The notes under the pieces: model-generated
What the model saw: only the letters and a program-made list of their open reading frames with translations
Databases searched by the model: none
What the model was told of the DNA's origin: nothing
Assembly (NCBI RefSeq): GCF_011386835.1
Contig: NC_088809.1
Coordinates: forward strand, 3,853,001-3,917,000
DNA: 64,000 bases
Reading direction: 5' to 3'
Source: Chrysemys picta bellii
Lineage: Eukaryota; Chordata; Testudines; Emydidae
Position numbers and translations under genes: made by a program
Part shown: one piece after another, positions 22,040-34,600 of the stretch
Numbering within the stretch: the stretch's first letter is position 1
How the letters are laid out: each line of letters starts with the position of its first letter

Positions 22040-22345
22040 TTTCCCGCGTCTGGGGCTTCTTGCCCTTATCCAAGATGTCTGACTGGGCCTAACTCTCTCT
22101 GGCGCCTTCTGCCCTTATCCAAGATGTCTGACTGGGCCTAACTCTCTCTGGCGCCTTCTGCCCTTATCCAAGATGTCTGACTGGGCCTAACTCTCTCTGG
22201 CGCCTTCTGCCCTTATCCAAGATGGCTGCCTGGGCCTAACTCTCTCTGGAGCCTTCTGCCCTTATCCAAAATAGCTGCCTGCCCTAGGGGCATTTTGCCA
22301 TTATCCAAGATGGCTACCGACTCTGGGTCCCTTTGCCCTTATCTA
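22040..22345 (+). repeat. 49-bp tandem repeat with YY1-like cores upstream of AKAP10
   Basis: About five and a half copies of a 49-bp unit (CTTATCCAAGATG followed by TCTGACTGGGCCTAAC). Copies nearest the gene read CCAAGATGGCTGCC, a good YY1 core, whereas the first three read CCAAGATGTCTG. The distal copies are almost identical; the proximal ones are diverged. Confidence 0.85.
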
Positions 22346-22522
22346 AGCGGGCTTCCCGTACTTAGCATGGCGGCCTGACGCCCAGGCAGCCATCTTGGGG
22401 GAAGGCAAGAGGCCGCGGGTATTGCCGCGCCGCTGTTTCCCGTGATGCCTCACGAGCTCCGCTCTCCTCTCTCCTCCGTTCCCCCCGGAAGAGGGAGCTT
22501 GGCGGTGGCGGTTGTTGACAAT

Positions 22523-22603
22523 ATGGCGGCTGCTGGCTGCTCCGCGGGAGGAAGAGGCGGAGGGAGAGGAGCCGGCAGGAGGAGGAAGGAGTCTCATTCA
22601 TAG
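22523..22603 (+). promoter_or_regulatory. Upstream ORF in the AKAP10 5' leader
   Basis: An ATG inside the motif AATATGGCGGC opens a 26-codon arginine/glycine-rich frame that ends TAG at 22601-22603, 43 nt before the AKAP10 ATG. It is out of frame with AKAP10. G at +4 makes its context usable. If the transcription start lies upstream of it, it should reduce or condition AKAP10 translation. Confidence 0.6.
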
Positions 22604-22646
22604 GGAGCCCGGCCCGCTGCTCTCCCCCCTTCCCCGCCCCGACACC

Positions 22647-22668
22647 ATGTCCTTCTTCAGGCGGAAAG
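22647..22668 (+). CDS. AKAP10: AKAP10 exon 1 (start codon, residues 1-7)
   Basis: Encodes MSFFRRK plus the first base of codon 8, then donor GTGAGG. The exon lies in a CpG island. The upstream frame is open but contains no ATG, so translation most simply begins here. Confidence 0.95.
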
Positions 22669-25600
22669 GTGAGGGGGCCGCCGGGCTGGCAGGGCCATGG
22701 GGGTGGAGGCTGCGGGGAAGGCGGGGCAGCAGGCCTGAGGTGGGAGAACGGGGAGGTAACATAACATGGGGGCAGGAGGGCTGGGGACGGGACATTGAGG
22801 GGCAGGAGGCCTGAGGAGAGGGAACGGTAGGGGGTGGGAACATGGGGGGCAGGAGGCCTGGCGATATGGGCGGCTGTAGGTGACAGGGAGGGAACTGCTC
22901 TTTCTTGGGGGCACGTAGAGAGGCTGAGGTGTGGGACCCAGGCCTTTTTGCTCTCTGGGGTACAGAGGAGGAGGCAGGACCTTGGACAGGGGATTGTAGG
23001 AGCCTCCCTTCCCTTCTCCCAGAGAGCCAGCCTGCCAGGGGTCTGCACATTCTTTCCCCTCTGGACACTCATTTTCTCTCCCCTTCTCTGCTGTCAATAA
23101 GTGCTTCCCCTTCCATGTTTCCAGGGATGTCCAAGATATGATGATGTCTCTGATGAAGACTTCAAAACTATTAAGCATTTGATTGAAGCATGCAGTGCAA
23201 ACAATCCTCAAACAAGAGAGTTTAAAAAATAATCTGAAATGACTGAATCTCGCTCCAAATGAGTGGGATCTGTCAGCTCTGCTTTCAGTAAATAACCCTG
23301 ACTCCTTCCCACCCTCCACCCCACCAAAATAAAAAAAAGGGCATGGTTTGGGGTGTTATGATGGGTTTCAACTCCTTTGTTTTATCCTGGCTGCTGCATC
23401 TCAGAGTGAGATGTCTGCTGCAGTTTCTCCTTGCCTTGTAACAAGGATCTTGCTGTGACCTCAGGAAATCTAAGCATATTTTGAAATAGATCCTGGTTTT
23501 AAACCTTGGTGATGCAGCTAGCAGCTTCATTCACTGGGGTGGTTCTCAGAATAGTTGTAACTAGCAAGGTCAGAGTTTGCATTTTCTTAAGGAAAGCATG
23601 GTTTAACAGCTGTAAAAAAGATAACTATTACATGTTGTATACTTCTTGTTTCCTCGTTAGGTAGACTAATACAAATAAAATTTGGCATTAACCCACTCCA
23701 TCTTGTTAAATTTTACCAAATTAAAATAACACTTGCATGATATAGTAAAACACAGCGGATTAGCTATTTGTATTGTGATAGTATCCTAAAGCCCCCAAGC
23801 ACCCATTGTGCTTAATGCTGGACAAAAGCACAGATGATACAGTCCTTGCCCCAATGAGCTTATTATACAGAAGTTACGTAGCATAACTCAAGATATTAAT
23901 ATTTTAAGAATCCTATTTTCCTGATTCCTATTTTTGTGCAATGAGTACGAGTAATCATTGAGTTAATGGTTTAGATCAGGGTTTCTCAAACTTCATTGCA
24001 CTGCGAGCCCCTTCTGACAACAAAAATTACTGCACAACCCCAGGTGGGGGAACCCAAGCCTGAGCCCTGGGTGGGAGTGCCAAAGCCCAAGCCCCACCAC
24101 CCTGGGTGTGGGGGCCAAGGTGGAAGGCCAAGGGCTTTAGGCCAGGACTGGCAGGGTGTAACCTCGACCCTTGCTGCCCAGTGCTGAAGCCCTTGGGCTT
24201 TGGCCCAGGGCCCCAGCAAGTCCAAGCCAGCCCTGTCAACCCCATTAAAACAGGTTGCGACCCATTTTGTGGTCCCAACCCACAGTTTGAGAACCGCTGG
24301 TTTAGATTTTGTTGCTGAATTGGTCTAAAAGCAGTCAGTTGAAACATAGAGGGTGTTTTGTTTTTTTAACATATGGGTGCTAAATTCCTCAGTTCATAAT
24401 CAGTCTCTAAAGAAGTTACATCCCCCAATAAATGTAACTAAACCTTCCTGTGTTAAGAAAATGACGTAAAGAAACTAACCATTATTTTCATTACTTGAAA
24501 TAAATGATATGCATTCTGGGTTTTACAGTTTGAGCTATTCTATATAATTTAATTTACAAAAGATGAATCCCTTTAAGACAAATAGTAGAACCTTACTTTT
24601 ACCTGGAGTAAGTCTGTTGTACTTTCAGTTCAAAATATACAATCAGAGGTGCTTACATTTTGATTGGGGAAAAATATTTTCAGCCTGCTATTAGTGTTTG
24701 GGGACTAAAGTCTGATCCTGAAAGCTGCCAAGAACTCTCAAGTCCTATGGGAGCTCAATAGGTACTTCCTAGAATTCCTGGTGTTCAACAGCTTTCTATA
24801 ACAGCTATTTTTCAATCAGCAGAATTTTCCATGTTTAACTATTCTTCTGATTATGGTTGATTAGTCAGTAAGTGTGTCCAGTATCTGACACAGAAAATGG
24901 GGGTATCTGCATAATAACTGAAAATGGCTAATAGAAGGTAACAATATGACTTAAAATATAAGATTTTAAAGCCAAATATGTTTGACATTTTTCAAGTCGA
25001 TTTTATAGTCTTACTACTTCCTTGTTCTTTGAAAATAAAATAAGCCTGTTGGTATTAGTGGTCTGAATCATTAGAAAATGAATGTTGTATAACAACACCT
25101 CTAATTTGCACAGGCTCAATGTTTTTTTAAATGGAAATCACTTCCACATTTGAAGGGTAATCCAGGTGTTTTATTGTGTGTTAGGCAGTCTGTGTAAAAA
25201 TCAGTCTTGTCAACCTGTGATAATACTGTAGTTCAAGTAGTAAAACTATCATTCCTTCAAGAGCTTCTACAACAATTAAGAACAGGAGTACTTGTGGCAC
25301 CTTAGAGACTAACAAATTTATTAGAGCATAAGCTTTCGTGGACTACAGCCCTTATGCTCTAATAAATTTGTTAGTCTCTAAGGTGCCACAAGTACTCCTG
25401 TTCTTTTTGCGGATACAGACTAACACGGCTGCTACTCTGAAACCTACAACAATTAAGTGGCTGATATGAGTCTCTTGTAAAGTGTCTTGTTACAGAAAAA
25501 TGGATCCAAACTGCATTTTTTGTTTTGGGAGAGTGAGAAGATTTGATAAGTTTAGATAGCAGTGTTCATTGGCCAGGCTCATATTTTTCACATATGACTG

Positions 25601-28600
25601 GAAGTACTTTACACGTTATTACAAGATTTCAAGGCCAAAGTAGCAGCACTAATTCTCTTATGCGTGGGGATTAGTGCAGTAGTCCTGGAAAAACAGTTTT
25701 AACCCCCCACTTTTCATGGGAGAAGTTCCAGAGATTCCATGAAGTCCACCACAGACTTTGCTGTTGTCATCAATTATTACATGGAAGGTGCTCAGATACC
25801 ATAGTGATGGGCAGCAGCATGAAATCCTAATATAGATCCAACTGTGAACTAATGGTCAGATACAAAATGTTCCTCAACTCTTTACACTGAAGTATTTTTA
25901 TATGCAGTTATTTTTATGTAGGCTCTTGTATGAAATAACCTTCCCCAGAGTAGATAATAAAGTGAATTGTGGAACAGGTACTCTGTCTTGATAAACTGGT
26001 ATGGAAACAAAGTGAAATCCATCAAAGACAAATGCAAAGAGATTCTTATAGGAAGGAATAGTCAAATGTAAAATAGAGGGATACTGATTTTGATAGTACT
26101 GTGACTAAAGGGATCTGAGATTATTGGTTTTAGCAGAAGTGGCTGAAACTAAATGTTATAGTGCAACATTATTGCAAACAAAACCCAGTTCTTCTAGGTT
26201 GCATGAATAGAAATATCATATAACTAAGGCTGTGAGTTTGTCATGGAAGTCACAGATTGTGTGACTTTCCGGGACCACCGCAACTTCAGCAGCTGCTGTT
26301 GCTGGCCTGGGGCTCGGGCTCCTGCCCTCCGTCCCCCCCAGCAGCAGGAGTTTGGGTGTGGGAGGGGGCTTAGGGCTGGGGGTTGGGGCGCAGGAGGGAG
26401 TGAGGGCTCTGGGTGGTTCTTACCTTGGGGGACTCCCCCAGAAGCGGTGACATGTCCCTCCCTCAGCTCCTAGCTCTGCGTACTGCTTCCGCCCGCAGAT
26501 ACTGCCCCCACAGCTCCCATTGGCTGTGGTTCCTGGCCAGTGGGAGCTGTGGAGCCGGCGCTTGGGTTGGGGGCAGCGCACGGAGCTAGGAGCTGAGGGA
26601 GGGACATGTCACCACTTCCAGGGAGCCACAAGGAGGCAGTTAAGGAGCCTGCCAGCCCTGCCAACCCCCCCTCACCCCATCTGCACCAGCAGGTGTCTCC
26701 CCCCAGCACCAGCCCCGAGCACCCACAGCTTCCCCTGGGCCCTGCCCCAAGCACCTGCGGTACCCCTGACCATCACAAGATTTAGTCAGGGGTATATAGT
26801 ACAAGTCATGGACAGGTCATGGACCTTGAATTTTTGTTCACTGCCCGTGACCTGTTCATGTCTTTTACTAAAAAATACCCGTGAGTAAAAATGTAGCCTT
26901 ACATATAACATAAGGAAGATTGTTGGTCTGCTGCCCTGAGAACTGATTAGGCCTGAGAGAGCTGCTTTCAGTTTTGGATACTGCATTTTAGGAGGTGTTG
27001 GAGAAAACAAATAAAATGTTTTGAATAACCCCCAACATCCTCATTTGAAAACCAAAGTACTCTGTCCAAAATCAGTATAGTTGGAGCAAATTGCTATAGT
27101 ATTTTTATAAGGGACTAAGTTGGGAAAGATGAAGAGAACGGGGTGTATTTGGTGAAAACTGAGGAGGGAGAGAACTTTCTATAAATATCTAGAGATCTTA
27201 TACATGGGGAAACAATAAACTACATCTTTAGTTGATGAAGATGGGCCGTAAGGCAAGGGGCTAGGGAAATTTAGGGTTGAATAGTAGAAGGAAAAAAAGT
27301 AACTATAAGATTTGTTAGGCATCTGACCCAGCAGCCAAAGGAGGTTATAGAAGGTTAGGGAATTCTCATTAGTGAGGATATTCAAGGCCAAATTACACAC
27401 CATCTATTATCTTAGAAATAATATAAACAGTCCTGCCATGATGTAAGAAGAAGGGTTAACTGATGCACATATAAAATGATACAAGACAGCTTACATTTGC
27501 TCATCCTTCTTGGCAAACTGATTTTTCTCACTAAATATATTAAAATCTTAGACCTTGTATGGCAGGCTGCACCTCAGCCTGCCTCTTAGTCCTCTGAAAA
27601 TGAAGGCTGCCAGTGGAAATTCTATCAGACCTATAACCCCTAATGTACATGGCTATTGTTGTTGTTCAGAATTGGCTTCAAGTGCATGATATGACACCAA
27701 CTAGATTGGCTGCAGCAGGGTGAAAGCAGAATTCATGTAGTGATATTTTACTCCTTGAAATGTAGCCTATATGCATGTACTATCATTCCTATATCTATAA
27801 CTATTGCTTTGTAAATTTGTTCTGCTTGCTGCTGACAGTGATACTAGAATACTTAAGCATCCCATCTTACCACTTAAGTAGAAGGTGATTATTTGAACTA
27901 CGTCATATTACAGGTAGTAAGGTAATAACTAGTTAAAGAGTAACAACTTATCTTTACAGAGAAGTTAGCATGAAAGAACAATTAACAGTCTAGCTAAAGC
28001 GATTAGACTATGAAAGACAAGGGAAACTGAGTAATCGCTGTCACTAAAGGTAGCTAAGACTGGACTTGATGGATCAGGTATTGAGAATGTTTTAGGGAGA
28101 ATGAGAATGATGCTATTCTGATGCAGTGTAACAAATTACATTTGTTAAATATTATTGTGCTAGAAGGGATATGTGCTGATTTTCCCAGACAATTTTCATC
28201 TGGACAATAGTGTTCAATAATCTATGTAAAACCTAGTCATCTTAAATATTTTAATGTCTACAGTCATGTATAAATTGAGGGTCTACATAAAAAAAAGTGG
28301 AAAACAAGAATCCCAAGTTGCTTAATCAAGGTTTGAATGACTCTATTCCAAAATGAAAGTGCTAACCTCTAGTATAAATGTAAAATGCTGAGTTGCCAAT
28401 TCATGGGTCTGCATCATTTATACTTCCCATTCTAATGGCTGTCAGACTGATGCTGCTGCATTGACTATTGTGCAAAACAATTCTATAACTGGAGATTGAA
28501 ATGCCTCTCTAAAAGATTTAAATTGGGGTAAGAGCTTTTTTAAAATGTGGTCATATTTTGCAATGCAAAGACTTGATTCTAGTAGTTATAATTTGTATAG

Positions 28601-31600
28601 AGTGTACTTGGAAGATTTTCAAGGCCAGAGTTCCATGAATGAGCTATTTGTAAGTAACCTTTTCAGCCTGTAGAGGCCAAAGAAATTTTCACTGGTAGCT
28701 TATGCACTTAAATATTTATTTAGATGTAACTGGAAGTTACAAGCATGTTTTCAATATCACTTTCATTTTTAACTCTTGAGTCCCAAATATTTTGGTGACT
28801 CCATAATTTTTTGCCTAATTGATCTTTAGGGTTTTTTTTTTGTAATTGACAAAAATAATTTTTTTACAGCCATAAGATGCAGATTTTTTTCGACTAAGAT
28901 ATCTCCCTACAGTACTTATTTTGTAGGCACTTGGCAAACATAGAGAGACAGTTCCTGCCCCTTGTAGGCATTTTGCACACAGAGCGAGACAGTTCCTGCC
29001 CCAAACAGCATACAACCTAAAATGTTCACCATAAATACCAAAGCATGTTTTAAATTCCATGGTAGAATGCTAATATATACTAGAAATTGTACCACCTAGA
29101 TTTAAACCAATCTTTTTTTCTAGCTAACCACACCAATTACTTAGGAATCATCTATACAAAGTTCACAGCTTGATAGAAAGCATCTGTCAAACCTGTCATC
29201 CACCACAATTAAAGCATATATATCTTAACTATGCTGATAAGTCAAGTTTGTAATAAGGCTGCAGGTGATGGATGTGCAAATATCCAAATGTTAGATTATT
29301 TAGATAATACTATCTGTGAGTTATGTCAGGGCATGGGGAGGAGGAGACATGTTTGACCTTCACATCCGGTGCTCTGTGAGGTCTCTGAATTCCCACAAAT
29401 TTGCCATACACTTCAATTAACAGTACTGTGTTGTTAGAAACTGAATACTCTTTTGGGCAGTAATGCAAACTGCAGGAAGTAAATATGTGAAGAAATGACT
29501 TGAATAGATGAGGAAGCTGACCTTGCATGTGCTGTAGGTGAAGCAGAATACAGGTTCCTTTTCTTCATCTAGGGTTTTTGTATTCTGCAGATAGTGATCA
29601 CCCTTCCTAGGACAATGCCATTGTCCCATGTATGGATGCAGGGGCCAAATTAAAATTGGTGATCGTCTCTTAAGTGAAGATGCACTACGTTTTTAGTATT
29701 TTTTTTTTAAATCACCATAATCGGGAGGGGGGTAAATTATTCATTCCATCTAAATAAACTCAAGTCATCACTTTCTGTTTGTTTGTTTCTTGGTTAAGCT
29801 TAAAAATTAACAGGTAGTGGTGATCTCTGTCTATACATCAGTGGCAGGATATGGCCCCCTACGTGGATGCTTAAATATAATCAACAGAGCTCAAACATAT
29901 TTTAGCAAATGCACAGGGTCCTCACGGTAGTGTAAAATGCAGGTTTTTCTGCCTTTGGCATGAGAGGCTTTCATTTCAGTCATGAGTGGTTCCGTCTCTG
30001 CTGGTAGATTGACCTCTGTTGCTTTACTAAAGAGATCAAATATAGCCTTAGTAACCAAATAATTCTGTTAAGATTGCTGTTCAGAAATCTAACAACAATC
30101 ATGTTCTTGGTATTGTTCCTCTGTGAAATGTTTCTTGTTCCTCAACAGTGGGAAGGGAGACTCAGGTTTGCCATTCTTAATTGATGGGGTCCCTTGCTGA
30201 ATAGGGCCACAAAGGACTGAAGAATGGAATTCTTGCATGGACCCGTTTTACACTGTTACCACCACAACTAACTTTGAGATTATTTTTGCATAAGAGCTTG
30301 TAAATTTTCCTCTTGTGCAACATGTGTAGCATGCAGAGTTTGTGAATGGGATGCATGCACAAAGCATAAGTAATTACTACTTGTGTTTTTTGCTGTGGCG
30401 CAAAGTGCTTGATCTTGGGAATGCTGGAAGTTGCAACTACCATGCCAAAGCTCAATAGCACCTTCTGCCTAGTAAATTGGTCAGAGACTGTTTTGAGGAC
30501 AGGCCTTTAAAGCTACCAGTTGAAAGAAAACATGTCAAGCAGAAATGCATCTTGGAGCAAATAGGCTGTGGCACATTGCCCTTTTTTTGCTGTCTTCTAT
30601 GGTGCAAGCCATTGCTCAAACACAGTGCACTTTGTTAATATGTAAGACTTTTGGCTTGCTAAATTACCTTTTTATCTCTGGTCCCTGGTAAGATTCTATA
30701 TTTGCAAATGTGCAGCAAGATACATAACATGACACAGCAAGAAAAGTGCAGATATACTTGTGAAATTGTGATCTATTTAGTCAATTTACTAATGATCTTA
30801 GACATTTAAAAAAATATATTTATTTATTTATTTAACTCCTCTGTGGTCTAATGTTCAGTAACGAGGCTTCTGTTATTGTTTATGTCCCAGTTGTTTGAAT
30901 CTAAAGATAAATCATCCATAAATAAGCCCTCTTTTGCTCTCCAGGATATGTAATGATAGAGTTTTTGGGAGTCATGAACATATTGCTTTTTGTCATTGAA
31001 AGTTACATCTTCTAAATTTAATTTTTTTGAGGTCAGGGAGTGCAGGTGTCAGGAGTTGGAATAATTCTCAAAACCTTGAAGTTTTAGACAAGTGGGTCCC
31101 ACTCTCACACTAATTTAAGTATATACAGTTTAGGGACTTGATCTGATAAAAGACCTTTAGGGTCATTAGAGGTCCTGGGTCCTAATGCAGAATTGACCAA
31201 ACTTGAAAATCCGTAACGAATTAAAACTTGAGTCATCATAAATATCTCAGATGAAATCGATTTTACATGATCTAATGTAGTCACTAGTGTAAGTGTAGAT
31301 AGACAGAAGTAATCTGCACCTGTTCATTGCTGAATCAAACGAAAATCCAAATTTAAAAAAATTATTAAAGCTAATGTTAAATTATATAATATACAGGTTA
31401 AGAAAAGAGTGTCTGCACATCTGGGTATAGTGTTTAGATTATCCACAAATACAAAGTTTGTTTTTACAGTCATAAAATACATATAATGCTTAATCAGCAA
31501 TAACCAAATTAAGGTGAATCCGAATACTCGGTTACATCACTCATGAAAAGTTATACAGAGTTGATTGTAGAAAGCAAATATAGGAATGAGTGTAGATTGT

Positions 31601-34600
31601 CCCTCGGTAATTGAGCATATTACTTGCTTTCTTAGCCAATGGAAATGTTTGCTGGTTTTAGTTTTGCTGGTATTTTTTAGTTTTGCTGTGAATGGACTGG
31701 TAAGTAGGTAGACATGTATGTGTCTGTCTTTGACAAAGAATCAAGCTGCGTCCAAAAACACCTGTCATAATGCTACATAGAACAGTTTATTTGGTTGTAT
31801 TGATATTATCCTAAAATAGTAACCTGTTTCCCCCCCGCACTTCTGTATTATGAGATTAGACTTTCCTTTTACACATGCCATTGTACTTTTTTTGATTATC
31901 ACTGATAAATTTATTATTTTTTCAGTCATCTTCTTTATGTCCTCCTTCAGTCTTTATGCTTTGTTCTATACTGTTCCTTATGTTGGGGCTTCCTCGTTCT
32001 CTTCTTTCAGATTCTTCCTAAAAACTTCCACATTTTTCCTTTACATCTGTTGTGCTTCAAGTTCAGTCAACGATTGTATTATTTATATTTGATCAATATT
32101 GTTTGTGTCAGTATTATACTTATTGTAAATTTCTATATCGCCTACTGCTGTGTAAAGTCAGGAGCAAGGACAAGCTCCATTTATGTCTATACAGCACTGG
32201 GCACACTACTGGTATTCAGATAATACTGTGGGGATATAATTTTTCCAAAATTGTGTGCTGTGTGTGGTTCACTGAAAACATCTGCCAATATTTTGTTTTA
32301 AAATGCAACTAGTTCATCCTTTAATTTTGTTTTGAAAACAGTTTACATTTTGAATTTACTTTAAATAAGAAATCAGATAGGCAACCTACAAGATTGGTTA
32401 AGTTGGTTTAAATTACATAATACACGAGCTTTGCGGGATGTTTGTATTAATACAAATCTTTTAATTTTTGTGAAATTTAATCCGTAAGAATGAACTACCA
32501 GGTTTTGTGTAAAAAGCTTAACATCCCCATCCAGCTACTGGATGTATGTGTAGAGTTGAAAATAGCAAATATATTTTAAAACAAAGAGGTGCTTATTTGC
32601 TACTTTCATTACCCACCAAGTCCTGAGTTTGAGATTTTTATATTCTCCTTCAACAGTCCATGCCATCACAAACCTGAAATAGCTTTTTATTCCTTCCTTT
32701 ATATTTTACAGTGAAAGGCAAAGAACAAGAGAAGACCACAGATGTAAAAGCAATTAAAAGTAAGCTCAAGATTTACTGAACTCTATGGAAAGACAGTAAG
32801 ATCCACAACACTGCCATATTTTTGTAACCAGTTGTTCATTTCCTTATCACTGAAGAGGAGCACACCTTGTACTAGAAAAAGTAAATAGTTAATCTGTCTT
32901 CAGGTGGCCTATAGTAAATTGAAAACTAATCTTTCCTGATAACTATCATCTTACCAGATCCGGATGCATGGAAAGTTATTCTTTCTCGCGTTTTATTCCA
33001 AAATTATCACCTTGCAAATAATGATTATTCCTTATCTGCAGTAGTTTGCTTTCTGAGGTTTTTGGGAGCTTTTTCTGGTATGTAATTTATTTTGCAATTT
33101 TGATAATGTGACTTTGCATTGCCTAACTTACAGAACAGGAGGCTAGGGTCTGATTTTGCTTTTACTAATGTAAATATGGAGTAACTCAGTTGAAGTCAGG
33201 AGTGCCTTCAGACTTACACCAGTGGAGTGGAGATCCAAATCTTTTTCAGAAAGAGCAGCTACCCTAATACTACACTAAATAGTATAGAAATGTTGTAGTC
33301 GTTACATGACTTAATGTAGAAAATTTTCCTGATTTGTTGGTAACACTCTGGGAAAACAACACATGGGAAAACAACACATCTAATTTATCAGTTCTTTCAT
33401 TTTTATACATGTTCACTTTTTAGTTCAGCTTCCCTTGAGTATTGCTATAATCAGGGTCGGCCCCAGGCACCAGCATTCCAAGCAGGTGCTTGGGGTGGCA
33501 ATCTACAAGGGGCAGCAGTATGTGTGTTTTTTGCCGCTTCAAGCAGCGCGCCGAATTACCGCCGTGGACGGTGGGGGCAGTCGGTGTGCCGTTAGGGCGG
33601 CACGCGTGTTTCCGCGGCGGCAGCTTCTATGTTCAGCTGCCCACAGGGGCAATTCGGCGGCTTCTGTCTTCCGGCTGAAGACAGAAGCTGCCGCCAAATT
33701 GCCGCCGCTGAGGAAATGCGCATGCTGCCCTAACGGCACACGGACTGCCCCCGCCGTTCGTGGCGGCAATTCGGCACGCTGCTTGGGGCGGCAAAAACAG
33801 TAGAACCGGCCCTGGCTACAATAATTAAGCTGCTTTTATGTGCCTCAAATATAACTTTATTTCGCTTTTTAAAGTGTTCCCTGGGCTTTAAGAAAAGTGT
33901 ACAAGCATCTTTGAGCATGTTGATTTATCTTTGAAGCAGTACAAGAAGCAAAGTGATCCTAACCAAGTTAGCAATTATTAGTCATGACTACTTATTAGTT
34001 CAAGCAGATTGCTAAGGAAAGGCTATGACATGGCCACTGTGTAAAGTAAAATAAAACTTCAAATACAATTCAGTTTATTACAGAACAAGAACTGCAGATG
34101 TTGAGCAAAATGGGAGCAGCTTCCTTGTTTGGCAGAGCACTCTTCAGTGATCTGCATCATATGAGGTTAGAGATTTAACACTATCTAGAAGTTTTAGAAT
34201 AGGTATTTCATCCTTAGAGTTTATTAAACTTAAATTCTGCTTATAATAAAGCTAGGAGCCTTAAATCTAAATCAGAAAGGTTAAACCATTATCAGATGGG
34301 TCTCTTTTTCTACACAGTGTCCTCCAGCAAGTAATCTTCAATTGCTGTGGTCAGCCAAGCAACTAGCTGCTTCCCACAGGCTTGGAAGAACATGTGTTTT
34401 CCCGTTCCTGTCTGCAATACATACCAAAGGCTTCTTGGAGAATAGCAAGCAGAATTTCAGTACCAAATATTTCAATTCAAGGCAAACCTCCACATATCGT
34501 ACAAATTATTTCCAGTGACTACTTGCCAGAATCAGGCCTGTGTTCATGTTTATTCAGTCATGTACATTCAAACAAGTGGAGAGGGAGACTATACTTACCC

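Larger units (their letters stand above)
22340..22700 (+). promoter_or_regulatory. AKAP10 CpG-island promoter with YY1-like sites
   Basis: GC-rich, CpG-dense sequence covers exon 1 and its leader. YY1-like motifs are visible: ATGGCGGCC near 22366, GCCATCTTG (minus orientation) near 22389, and AATATGGCGGC at 22521-22531. No TATA box is evident, as expected for a housekeeping-type promoter. The exact transcription start cannot be fixed from sequence. Confidence 0.7.

Noticed and set aside
22512..22646. In-frame N-terminal extension of AKAP10
   Set aside because: The upstream frame is open but starts only from TTG; no ATG and no clear similarity to the mammalian extension. Non-AUG initiation is possible but unsupported.
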